From Micavibrio sp. TMED2 (GTDB taxonomy: Bacteria > Pseudomonadota > Alphaproteobacteria > TMED2), in NCBI GenBank assembly GCA_002168225.1, contig NHBH01000009.1, forward strand, positions 257,609-321,608: a stretch of DNA of 64,000 bases. The letters run 5' to 3'. The translations under genes were made by a program, and so were the position numbers. The notes under the pieces were generated by a model. It did no database searches, had not been told where the DNA came from, and worked only from the letters and a program-made list of their open reading frames with translations. Every line of letters starts with the position of its first letter. The first letter of the stretch is position 1. Shown one piece after another: positions 55,026 through 62,686 of the stretch.

Positions 55026-56213
55026 ATGGCCTCAGTGACGAGTTTCATCCGCAACGTGCCTGCCTCGTCGCTGCAGGCCTATTTCCACCACACCGGCATC
55101 GAGCTTCCGACCGAGGTCGATTGGGAGGCGCCCGAGCCCGAGGTGGTTCGCGTCACGCTTCGCGCCGTTGACGAGATGGACGACGAAGCCCGCGCCCGCA
55201 TCGTCAATGACGCCGAGCGGGTGAGCGCCCTGGCCGATGATGCGGGGCAGACCGCACTCTACAGCGTGATCGACGACCGCACGGTGCTCGATGATCTGGC
55301 AAATGGCCATGCACGTTCGCTCTGGATGTTCCTGAACGAACCGGTTCGGTTCCGCCATGCTGAGGAGGTCCGTTACACCGATGAGCGGCGCCGTGGTCGG
55401 AGCTGGGACGGGTTCATCGGCGAGCCGAACCTCGATCTGCGGCGGGACGAGGCATCCATCGATGCCTTCAAGACGGCACTGCGCGATCGGTTCGCTTCCA
55501 ACAACATCCACATCGACATCTTCGGGCGCTATCGGCCGACCCTCGACGGCGAGGATTGCGAGCTTGTCCAGATCGCGATTTACCGCGAAGGCCTCCTCGA
55601 CGATTTCCTGGCGTTCGATGACGCGGGAACGCTCGTCCGCCGCGCCCGCCGTCCCGTCTTCGAGGCGGCCATGACGTATGAACCGGCGACCGGCGTCATC
55701 GAAGTCGTCGCCAACGACCGCGAGAGCCGCGAGGAGATGGTCCGCTTCATGGCGCGCGACCTGCTGGGGATCGAGTTCCAGAGCGAGAAGGTGCCCTTCC
55801 GCACCTACGACCTCGCAGTTCTGCTTCATCCTTTCGATTTTCCGACCGACCCGGAGGATGGGATCGAGTCCGTCGAGGTCAAGCAGCTGCGTCTGATGCC
55901 CATCGACAATGTGGGCGAGCGCGTCACGCTGGAATGTCTTCGGAAGGCCGACCGCACTATTTGGAGCATGTCGGCGGAGCGGTTCGGCGCCAACGATCCG
56001 CTGGCTGGCGGTTGGGTGGCGACACAGGCCAAACTCTCCATCAAATTCCATCCCAAGGGCGATGCCAAACGCGGTCGGACGCTGCCGTTGACGATCACGA
56101 TGCCGCATGGCTGCAATCTCAAGGACCAGACCGAAGAGGAGCAGCTGATCGGCGAGAAGTATCTCCGGCGCTGGGGCATCCTTTCCGGAGACGGCGGTGT
56201 CGTCGTCGATTGA
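55026..56213 (+). CDS. Hypothetical protein of mobile element, unknown family
   Basis: I do not recognise this 395-residue protein. It starts MASVTSFIRNVPASSLQAYF with AAGGAGAT 7 bases upstream, 11 bases after DUF2188. It is acidic and probably soluble, with no signal peptide, helices in the first 100 residues, then alternating strands (IHIDIFGRYRPTLDGEDCELVQIAIY is one stretch near residue 160) and a C-terminal segment LPLTITMPHGCNLKD. It overlaps the next gene by 17 bases, so the two act together. No catalytic motif is apparent. A two-gene accessory or defence module is possible but unsupported. Confidence 0.7.
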   Translation: MASVTSFIRNVPASSLQAYFHHTGIELPTEVDWEAPEPEVVRVTLRAVDEMDDEARARIVNDAERVSALADDAGQTALYSVIDDRTVLDDLANGHARSLWMFLNEPVRFRHAEEVRYTDERRRGRSWDGFIGEPNLDLRRDEASIDAFKTALRDRFASNNIHIDIFGRYRPTLDGEDCELVQIAIYREGLLDDFLAFDDAGTLVRRARRPVFEAAMTYEPATGVIEVVANDRESREEMVRFMARDLLGIEFQSEKVPFRTYDLAVLLHPFDFPTDPEDGIESVEVKQLRLMPIDNVGERVTLECLRKADRTIWSMSAERFGANDPLAGGWVATQAKLSIKFHPKGDAKRGRTLPLTITMPHGCNLKDQTEEEQLIGEKYLRRWGILSGDGGVVVD

Positions 56214-57135
56214 TCGGAGGGCGGCGGACCTATTGCTGTCGGTGATCGAGACGCCGGATGCGGTCATCAGCGGCTCGGTCCTCGACGGCTATTATGGGCG
56301 GGTCGCGCCAGCGCTGAAGGCGGCTGGGATCCTTCAGCCGAAAGATCACTCGCGGGCAGCCGTTTCACTCGTCGACCACGAGGACGAGCCCGTCAATCTG
56401 ATCTGGTCACCTGAACATCGGGCATATGGGTATTTCAGCCCGACAGCTGGGTGGGTGAGTGTTCCCGGTGATCAGTTGGCGACGTTCCGCGTCAATTTCA
56501 GCAAGCTGATCGGCCAGTTGGTGGAGCGGCTGGATCTGTCGCCGCGATCAGACCCAGTCGAACTCGTGCCCGATCTTCTCTGGGAAGTGGGCGACGCGCG
56601 ACTACCGGGACGCAGCAAACGCAGTTCCGTATGGATTGGCCGTCGGCTCGGCGATCCGACGATATGGAGAAGTTTCATCGATGCTGCCCGCAAGCGTCCG
56701 GCACCCGGCTTGCGAGTTGTCCTGAGCTTCACAGCTGGAAATCGCCTGCCGACTGACGTGCACCTCGGTCATACGCTCATCGCCGTTCGAGACGTTGCCG
56801 ATCACAACGGTCTTGCCATCGCTCCCGAGCTATTGGCCGCCCGCGTCGCGACGGGCTCACAGCTGAACGACGACTTGATCACCATGGCGGCCGACGGAGC
56901 ATCCCTCACCGTTCGCGGAACACGTTATGCATTCTCTGGATCGAAACAGCGCGCGATCATCCGGCAACTCTATGACGCTTGGAAATCGGGCAACCCGGAA
57001 CTTCTGACCGCCGAGGTTCTGGAGAGCGCCGGATACAGCACCAGCGTCAACACGCTGGCCAAGGCTTTCTCCGGAAGATCTGAATGGCGTGATTTCATCA
57101 GCGAGGAGCATGGCCGCTGTTGGATGTTCCTCTGA
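56197..57135 (+). CDS. Hypothetical protein, partner of the preceding gene
   Basis: A 312-residue protein starting at a GTG (56197) inside the end of the previous gene, with CCGGAG upstream. The middle contains PGLRVVLSFTAGNRLPTDVHL, which looks like a strand-loop of an alpha/beta fold. The C-terminal 90 residues (KQRAIIRQLYDAWKSGNPELLTAEVLESAG, then TLAKAFSGR) look like a winged helix as found in phage and plasmid regulators. A terminator follows directly. Family and function are unknown. Confidence 0.7.
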   Translation: MSSSIDRRAADLLLSVIETPDAVISGSVLDGYYGRVAPALKAAGILQPKDHSRAAVSLVDHEDEPVNLIWSPEHRAYGYFSPTAGWVSVPGDQLATFRVNFSKLIGQLVERLDLSPRSDPVELVPDLLWEVGDARLPGRSKRSSVWIGRRLGDPTIWRSFIDAARKRPAPGLRVVLSFTAGNRLPTDVHLGHTLIAVRDVADHNGLAIAPELLAARVATGSQLNDDLITMAADGASLTVRGTRYAFSGSKQRAIIRQLYDAWKSGNPELLTAEVLESAGYSTSVNTLAKAFSGRSEWRDFISEEHGRCWMFL

Positions 57136-57157
57136 TGACCTGAACTCTCTCATCTGA

Positions 57158-57185
57158 AAGGCCGCCCGGTGGGCGGCTTTTTTCA
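57158..57185 (+). terminator. Intrinsic terminator after the two unknown genes
   Basis: GCCGCCC pairs with GGGCGGC across a 3-base loop and is followed by TTTTTTC. It closes the DUF2188-unknown-unknown unit and separates it from the replication-type genes that start at 57303. Confidence 0.9.
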
Positions 57186-57302
57186 TTTCTGAGCCGCTTT
57201 CCCCGATTCCTACCCTGAGCCCTACCTGGCTCCTTCCCGGCTCCTACCCGCCCGGCAGCCATCCTCTCCGCAGGTTTTCGACAGGAACCCAAGGAGACAC
57301 AA

Positions 57303-57512
57303 ATGGCTACGAAACACCTCAACCAGATCGACCTGGCTGCGCGCTGGAACATCAGTCACCGCACGCTTGAGCGGTGGCGCTGGACAGGCGAAGGCCCGCG
57401 CTTCGTCAAGCTCGGCGGTCGCGTCGTGTATCGCCTCGAAGACGTCGAGGAGTACGAGCGCGAGCAGATCCGGGCGAGCACCGCCGACCACCCCAGCAAG
57501 CCTGCGGCGTGA
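57303..57512 (+). CDS. Excisionase-like helix-turn-helix protein
   Basis: A 69-residue MerR/AlpA-type HTH: LAARWNISHRTLERWRWTGEGP, then FVKLGGRVVYRLEDVEEYE. This is the standard form of small phage and island excisionase or replication regulators. AAGGAG is 7 bases before the ATG. It heads the gene series that continues to the window edge. Confidence 0.85.
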   Translation: MATKHLNQIDLAARWNISHRTLERWRWTGEGPRFVKLGGRVVYRLEDVEEYEREQIRASTADHPSKPAA

Positions 57513-57523
57513 GGGGGGCGGTC

Positions 57524-58012
57524 ATGACGATCTCCAACCGCATCTCCCTCGATGAGCTCCGTCGCATGGCTGTCGGCGACATCGCCGCTCTGTCCGCCGA
57601 GCAGCTCGCCCTCCTGCAGGACGAGGCCGCCGACGCTCTGCGCCGCGCCAAGACCGTCTGCGACTGGCTCGATGGGGCCGTCGCGCTGAAGTACGGCGAT
57701 CGTGCCCACGCCGCACGGCAGGCCGCCGGCAAAGACACCGGGACCATCCGCTTCGACGACGGCGCGGTCACCGTGATCGCCGACCTGCCGAAGCGCGTCG
57801 ACTGGGACCAGGACAAGCTCACCGCTCTCGTCGAACGCATCCGGGCCGAGGGCGACGACCCCACCGAATACGTCGATGTCGCGATCAAGGTGTCCGAGCG
57901 CAAGTACGCGGCCTGGCCGAGCCACATCCGCTCCGCCTTCGAGGACGCGCGCACCGTCCGCACCGGCAAGCCCAGCTTCCGTCTTTCCCTGAACACCGAG
58001 GTGACGTCATGA
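57524..58012 (+). CDS. Phage-type hypothetical protein
   Basis: A 162-residue protein (MTISNRISLDELRRM) preceded by GAGGGGGG; a GTG at 57509, overlapping the previous stop, is an alternative. It is mainly helical and charged, with the segment TIRFDDGAVTVIADLPKRVDWD and a following KVSERKYAAWP. It lies among recombination and replication genes and may be an accessory of the RecA-like ATPase gene two positions on. I do not recognise the family. Confidence 0.7.
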   Translation: MTISNRISLDELRRMAVGDIAALSAEQLALLQDEAADALRRAKTVCDWLDGAVALKYGDRAHAARQAAGKDTGTIRFDDGAVTVIADLPKRVDWDQDKLTALVERIRAEGDDPTEYVDVAIKVSERKYAAWPSHIRSAFEDARTVRTGKPSFRLSLNTEVTS

Positions 58013-58305
58013 GCATCACGAAGAAGCTCGCGGTGCTCCGCGAGCACCATTACGGGCTGGACAAGCTGCCCGAGACCATCCGGGTGCCGGCCCTTGGCGA
58101 GCGTCGCGACGAGACCGTCAAGCCGGTCGGGGCGGCCTCGATCGATGACCTGGCCTTCGCCCTCATCGGGCTGAACGAGCAGGCATCGGCGCTCTACCGC
58201 GAGATCGATGCGGTGCGCACCCTCCACGACGAGGCCCGCAAGGCCGGCGCGCTGGGAGCGGACGTCGCGATCGACGCCCTGATCGCGGCGAAGGGAGGCA
58301 AGTGA
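58009..58305 (+). CDS. Small hypothetical protein in replication module
   Basis: A 98-residue protein (MSITKKLAVLREHHYGLDKL) whose ATG overlaps the previous stop by 4 bases. It is helical and charged with no recognisable motif. The next gene starts at its last base. Confidence 0.65.
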   Translation: MSITKKLAVLREHHYGLDKLPETIRVPALGERRDETVKPVGAASIDDLAFALIGLNEQASALYREIDAVRTLHDEARKAGALGADVAIDALIAAKGGK

Positions 58306-59192
58306 TGGCCCTCCCGATCATCTCCGCCGATCAGCGTCTCGCCGAGCCGCGCGGCATCAAGGGCACGATCTTCGGCAAGTCGGGCATCGGCAAGACCAGC
58401 CTTCTGTGGACGCTCGACCCCGCCACCACGCTGTTCATCGATCTGGAGGCCGGCGACCTCGCCATCGAGGGATGGTCCGGCGACAGCGTCCGGCCGCGCA
58501 CATGGGCCGAGTGCCGCGATTTCGCGCTCTTCATCGGCGGCCCCAACCCGGCGCTGCGGGACGACCAGGTCTACAGCGAGGCCCACTTCGCAGCCGTGTG
58601 TGAGCGCTTTGGCGATCCGGCGGCGCTCGACCGGTACCACACGGTCTTTATCGACTCGATCACCGTCGCCGGGCGGCTCTGCTTCCAATGGTGCAAGGGG
58701 CAGCCCGAGGCGTTCTCGGAGAAGACCGGCAAGCCCGATGTCCGCGGCGCCTATGGCCTGCACGGCCGCGAGATGATCGCGTGGCTCACGCATCTCCAGC
58801 ACACGCGGGCGAAGAACGTCTGGTTCGTCGGGATCCTCGACGAGAAGCTCGATGACTTCAATCGGCGCATCTTCCAGCCGCAGATCGACGGCTCGAAGAC
58901 CGGCCTCGAGCTGCCGGGCATCGTCGATGAAGTCCTGACGATGGCGGAGATCAAGGACGAATCCGGCGCGCCGTACCGTGCCTTCGTCTGCCAGACGATC
59001 AACCCCTGGAACTTCCCGGCGAAGGATCGCTCCGGCCGTCTCGACCTGATCGAGGAGCCGCATCTCGGCCGCCTGATGGCCAAGATCCGCGGCCCCGTGA
59101 AGCCTGCCTCCGAGCGGCTTGCCTATCGCAGCCCGCCCCCGGCCGCGACGGTGCCGACCTCGGACGCCCCCACCCATTCCGAAAACGCCTGA
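58305..59192 (+). CDS. Phage RecA-fold ATP-binding protein
   Basis: A 295-residue P-loop ATPase: Walker A GTIFGKSGIGKTSLLW, a Walker-B-like HTVFIDSITVAG, and a VWFVGILDEKLDD strand. The shape (RecA core with little else) recalls Sak4-like single-strand annealing ATPases and related phage proteins; that relation is inferred. The start is the ATG at 58305 with GGGAGG upstream, although the frame is open from a GTG 3 bases earlier. It is followed by a possible ssDNA-binding protein, which fits a recombination module. Confidence 0.78.
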   Translation: MALPIISADQRLAEPRGIKGTIFGKSGIGKTSLLWTLDPATTLFIDLEAGDLAIEGWSGDSVRPRTWAECRDFALFIGGPNPALRDDQVYSEAHFAAVCERFGDPAALDRYHTVFIDSITVAGRLCFQWCKGQPEAFSEKTGKPDVRGAYGLHGREMIAWLTHLQHTRAKNVWFVGILDEKLDDFNRRIFQPQIDGSKTGLELPGIVDEVLTMAEIKDESGAPYRAFVCQTINPWNFPAKDRSGRLDLIEEPHLGRLMAKIRGPVKPASERLAYRSPPPAATVPTSDAPTHSENA

Positions 59193-59209
59193 ACGAGGAG
59201 ACCCCAGCC

Positions 59210-59794
59210 ATGACTGGATCCTGGAACGATTTCAACGACGCCAAGCAGAACAGCAACATCATCCCCAAGGGCACGCTGGCCAAGGTGCGCCTGACGATCC
59301 GTCCGGGCGGATTCGACGATCCGGCGCAGGGCTGGACCGGCGGATACGCCACGCGGGGGACCACCGGCTCGGTCTATCTCTCGGGCGAGTTCACGGTTCT
59401 CGAAGGGCCCTACGCACGGCGCAAGATCTTCACCCTGATCGGGCTGTACAGCCCCAAGGGGCCGGACTGGGCGAACATGGGCCGCAGCCTGATCCGCGGC
59501 ATGCTCAACTCCGCGCGCGGCATTTCGGACAAGGACACGTCCGCTCAGGCCCAGGCCGCGCGTCGCATCAGCGGCTTTGCCGATCTCGACGGGCTCGAGT
59601 TCGTGGCGCGGATCGACATCGGCACCGACACCAACGGCGAGGAGAAAAACGAGATCCGCGCGGCCGTTACGCCGGATCACAAGGACTATGCCGCTCTCAT
59701 GGGCGGCGTGCCCGGTGTGGCAGCGCAGCCGCAGGCTCAGCCGTCCCAGCCCTCCATGCCGCAGCCGGGCGCGCGCCCGTCCTGGGCGCAGTGA
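59210..59794 (+). CDS. Possible single-stranded DNA-binding or recombination accessory protein
   Basis: A 194-residue protein (MTGSWNDFNDAKQNSNIIPK). Beta-rich residues 20-145 include GSVYLSGEFTVLEGPYARRK, and the tail is a proline/glutamine-rich segment (QPQAQPSQPSMPQPGARP) of the type seen in ssDNA-binding proteins. It lies between a RecA-like ATPase and a helicase. The assignment rests on composition and context, not on a recognised motif. GAGGAG precedes the ATG. Confidence 0.55.
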   Translation: MTGSWNDFNDAKQNSNIIPKGTLAKVRLTIRPGGFDDPAQGWTGGYATRGTTGSVYLSGEFTVLEGPYARRKIFTLIGLYSPKGPDWANMGRSLIRGMLNSARGISDKDTSAQAQAARRISGFADLDGLEFVARIDIGTDTNGEEKNEIRAAVTPDHKDYAALMGGVPGVAAQPQAQPSQPSMPQPGARPSWAQ

Positions 59795-59801
59795 GGCTGC
59801 C

Positions 59802-61505
59802 ATGCTGCTGCGTCCCCGCCAGAAGCAGTTCGTCGAGCGCAGCGTCCGCGCGCTCGACGAACACGGAAACACCCTCGGCGTGGCCCCGACTGGAGCCGGC
59901 AAAACGATCATGCTCTCGGGGGTCGTCGGTCGCATGGTCGGCGAAACCCCGAAGAGCACGGGCGCCAAGGCCTGCGTGCTCGCCCACCGCGACGAGTTGA
60001 CCGCTCAGAACCGCAGCAAGTTCGGCCGGGTGAACCCGAAGATCACGACCTCGGTCGTCGATGCGAAGGAGAAGTCGTGGGCTGGACAGGTCACCTTCGC
60101 GATGGTGCCGACGCTGGCGCGCGCGGGCAATCTCGACCAGCTGCCCGCGCTCGACCTCCTGGTGATCGACGAGGCGCATCACGCGGCAGCCGACAGCTAT
60201 AGGCGCATCATCGACACCGCGCTCCAGCGCAATGCCATGTGCCGGATCTATGGCGTCACCGCGACGCCCAACCGGGGCGACAAGCGCGGTCTGCGCCCGG
60301 TGTTCTCCAACGTCGCCGATCAGATCCGGATCGGCGAACTGATCGCCTCCGGCCATCTCGTGCCGCCGCGCACCTTCGTCATCGATGTCGGCGTCCAGGA
60401 CCAGCTCACCAAGGTGCGCCGCACGGCCGACGATTTCGACATGGCCGAGGTCGACGCGATCATGAACCGGTCGCCGGTCACGGACGCCGTCATCCGCCAC
60501 TGGCGGGAAAAGGCGGGCGAGCGCCAGACGGTGGTGTTCTGCTCGACCGTGGACCACGCGCGCAACGTGACAGCCGCCTTCAACGCGGCCGGTGTCGCCG
60601 CTGGGCTGATCCACGGCGACATGGCCGATACCGACCGCAAGACGACCCTTGACGCCTACGCCGCCGGAGAGCTGCGGGTCGTCGTCAATGTCGCGGTGCT
60701 GACCGAGGGCTGGGATCATCCGCCGACGGGCTGCGTCGTGCTGCTGCGGCCGAGCTCCTACAAGTCGACCATGATTCAGATGGTCGGGCGCGGTCTGCGC
60801 ACGGTCTCGCCCGAGGAACATCCAGGCGTCATCAAGACCGACTGCATCGTGCTCGACTTCGGCACCTCGACCCTGCTGCACGGTTCGCTGGAGCAGGATG
60901 TCGACCTGGACGGTCGCGAACGCTCCGGCGAGGCGCCGACCAAGGATTGCCCCGACTGCGGCGCCATCGTGCCGCTCGCCACCACCGAATGCCCGCTGTG
61001 TGGGCACCTCTGGGAGCGTCCCGACGGCGGCGAAGCAGCGCCGCTCGGTGACTTCGTGATGTCCGAGATCGACCTCCTGAAGCGGTCGAGTTTCCGCTGG
61101 TGCGACCTCTTCGGCGACGATGCCGCGCTCATCGCCAACGGCTTCAACGCGTGGGGCGGCGTCTTCTTCCTGAACGGCCGCTGGTACGGCATCGGCGGTC
61201 TGCAGAAGCAGCGCCCTCATCTGCTGGCGATGGGCGAGCGCACTGTCTGTCTGGCGGCGGCGGACGACTGGCTCAACGAGCATGAGAGCGACGAGAGCGC
61301 GCACAAGACGCGCCGCTGGTTGAACCAGCCGCCCACCGACCGGCAGCTCGCCTTCCTGCCGCCGGAGTACCGGCAGGACTTCGGGCTCACCCGCTACCAG
61401 GCATCGGCGCTGCTGGCCTTCCGCTTCAACCGCGACGCCATCCGCTCCCTCGTCTTCGGGGCGGCCGATGCCGCGCCCGAAGCAGCCATAGGGAGGGCGG
61501 CATGA
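59802..61505 (+). CDS. DEAD/DEAH-box superfamily II helicase
   Basis: A 567-residue superfamily II helicase: motif I GVAPTGAGKTIML, motif II LLVIDEAHHAA, motif III GVTATPNRGD and motif VI QMVGRGLRTV. A four-cysteine zinc-binding segment (CPDCGAIVPLATTECPLCG) follows near residue 385. It resembles UvrB/type-III-restriction-like helicases of phages. The ATG at 59802 begins directly before the conserved RPRQKQFVE; longer readings to 59577 overlap the previous gene. It probably unwinds DNA in element replication or recombination. Confidence 0.9.
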   Translation: MLLRPRQKQFVERSVRALDEHGNTLGVAPTGAGKTIMLSGVVGRMVGETPKSTGAKACVLAHRDELTAQNRSKFGRVNPKITTSVVDAKEKSWAGQVTFAMVPTLARAGNLDQLPALDLLVIDEAHHAAADSYRRIIDTALQRNAMCRIYGVTATPNRGDKRGLRPVFSNVADQIRIGELIASGHLVPPRTFVIDVGVQDQLTKVRRTADDFDMAEVDAIMNRSPVTDAVIRHWREKAGERQTVVFCSTVDHARNVTAAFNAAGVAAGLIHGDMADTDRKTTLDAYAAGELRVVVNVAVLTEGWDHPPTGCVVLLRPSSYKSTMIQMVGRGLRTVSPEEHPGVIKTDCIVLDFGTSTLLHGSLEQDVDLDGRERSGEAPTKDCPDCGAIVPLATTECPLCGHLWERPDGGEAAPLGDFVMSEIDLLKRSSFRWCDLFGDDAALIANGFNAWGGVFFLNGRWYGIGGLQKQRPHLLAMGERTVCLAAADDWLNEHESDESAHKTRRWLNQPPTDRQLAFLPPEYRQDFGLTRYQASALLAFRFNRDAIRSLVFGAADAAPEAAIGRAA

Positions 61506-61508
61506 GCC

Positions 61509-61919
61509 ATGGCATCTGTTTCCCCCACCACGGCCGAGGACCGGCGGCGGCTCTGGCATCCGCGTGGAACGCTCTGTGCTGTCTGCCGGCGACCCTCCCG
61601 TGGCTTTGGCTGGTTCGACCCGGTGCGGTCGAAGCAACCGCGCCCCTCGGTCTGGTTCTGCTCGATGGCCTGCCAAGGCTTCTGGACGCGCTTGGCGCGG
61701 GAGCGCTGGGCCATGGTTGATCTCACCGAACAGGAGAAGGCGGCGATCCGCGCCGCCATGAAGCCGGTCGCCGAGATCATGGAGGAAATCGGCTGGCAGG
61801 CGCGCTTCTCCGACCTCACGGAGGCGCAGGTGCTCACGCTCATCGAGGTCGCCGTCGGCGGCTTCCAGGACGCCATGCACGCCATGGCAGCCGACGCCGA
61901 CGCGGAGGTGCCGTTCTGA
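61509..61919 (+). CDS. Small cysteine-containing protein (DUF6511-like)
   Basis: A 136-residue protein with two Cys pairs (LCAVCRR and FCSMACQGFW) in a zinc-finger-like arrangement in the first 60 residues, with GFGWFDP between them. From memory this form carries the label DUF6511; a profile search is needed. The rest is helical. It is packed between the helicase and the Cas4-like nuclease and overlaps the latter by one base. Confidence 0.65.
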   Translation: MASVSPTTAEDRRRLWHPRGTLCAVCRRPSRGFGWFDPVRSKQPRPSVWFCSMACQGFWTRLARERWAMVDLTEQEKAAIRAAMKPVAEIMEEIGWQARFSDLTEAQVLTLIEVAVGGFQDAMHAMAADADAEVPF

Positions 61920-62686
61920 TGCTCGACTACAACCACCGCCCCACCTGCGCCGAACGCATCAATGCGGTGATCGACAAGGCGATCGCCGCTGAACGCGCGG
62001 CGGTTGCGCCCAGGACCTACCTCGGCGGCTCCCGCCTTGGACACGGCTGTGAGCGCGCTCTGCAATTCGAGTTCGCGGGTGCGCCGAAGGATGAGGGCCG
62101 GGAGTTCTCTGGCCAGACTCTGCGGATCTTCGAGATCGGACACGCGCTCGAAGATCTTGCCATCCGCTGGCTGCGCGGTGCCGGGTTCGATCTCTATACC
62201 CGCAAGGGCAACCGTCCAGATGGCGAGCAATTCGGCTTCTCGGTCGCTGGTGGCCGCATCCGCGGTCATGTCGATGGGATCATCGCCGCCGCACCCCAGC
62301 TGCTGGGCATCGGCGTTCCCGCGCTCTGGGAATGCAAGACGATGAACGCCAGGAACTGGCGAAAGACCGTGGCCAAGGGCGTGGTTGTCGCGAAGCCCGT
62401 CTACGCGTCCCAGATCGCCCTCTACCAAGCCTATATGGAAGCGCAGGTCCCCGGCATCTCCGACAATCCCGCGCTCTTCACCGCCATCAACAAGGACACC
62501 GCCGAACTGCACCACGAACTCGTGCCGTTCGACGCGGGGCTCGCCCAACGCATGAGCGATCGCGCCGTGCGGATCCTTGAAGCGACGGATGCAGGGGATC
62601 TGCTGCCGCGCATCGCCACGACCCGGGATTTCCACGAGTGCCGAATGTGCCCGTGGGCGGAACGCTGCTGGGGGCTGCCGGCATGA
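61919..62686 (+). CDS. PD-(D/E)XK nuclease, Cas4/RecB-like
   Basis: A 255-residue nuclease of the Cas4/RecB type. Conserved elements are GHALEDLAIRWL, the GHVDGIIAA strand with Asp, LWECKTMNARNW (E-x-K catalytic pair) and the C-terminal CRMCPWAERCW, whose cysteines together with the N-terminal Cys in GHGCERAL would bind an iron-sulfur cluster. Such nucleases process DNA ends in phage and island recombination. The genes before and after each overlap it by 1-4 bases. Confidence 0.86.
   Translation: MLDYNHRPTCAERINAVIDKAIAAERAAVAPRTYLGGSRLGHGCERALQFEFAGAPKDEGREFSGQTLRIFEIGHALEDLAIRWLRGAGFDLYTRKGNRPDGEQFGFSVAGGRIRGHVDGIIAAAPQLLGIGVPALWECKTMNARNWRKTVAKGVVVAKPVYASQIALYQAYMEAQVPGISDNPALFTAINKDTAELHHELVPFDAGLAQRMSDRAVRILEATDAGDLLPRIATTRDFHECRMCPWAERCWGLPA

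Noticed and set aside
59697..61880. 727-residue leftward open frame
   Set aside because: Antisense to the helicase gene, which has all helicase motifs; Arg- and Gly-rich shadow composition.
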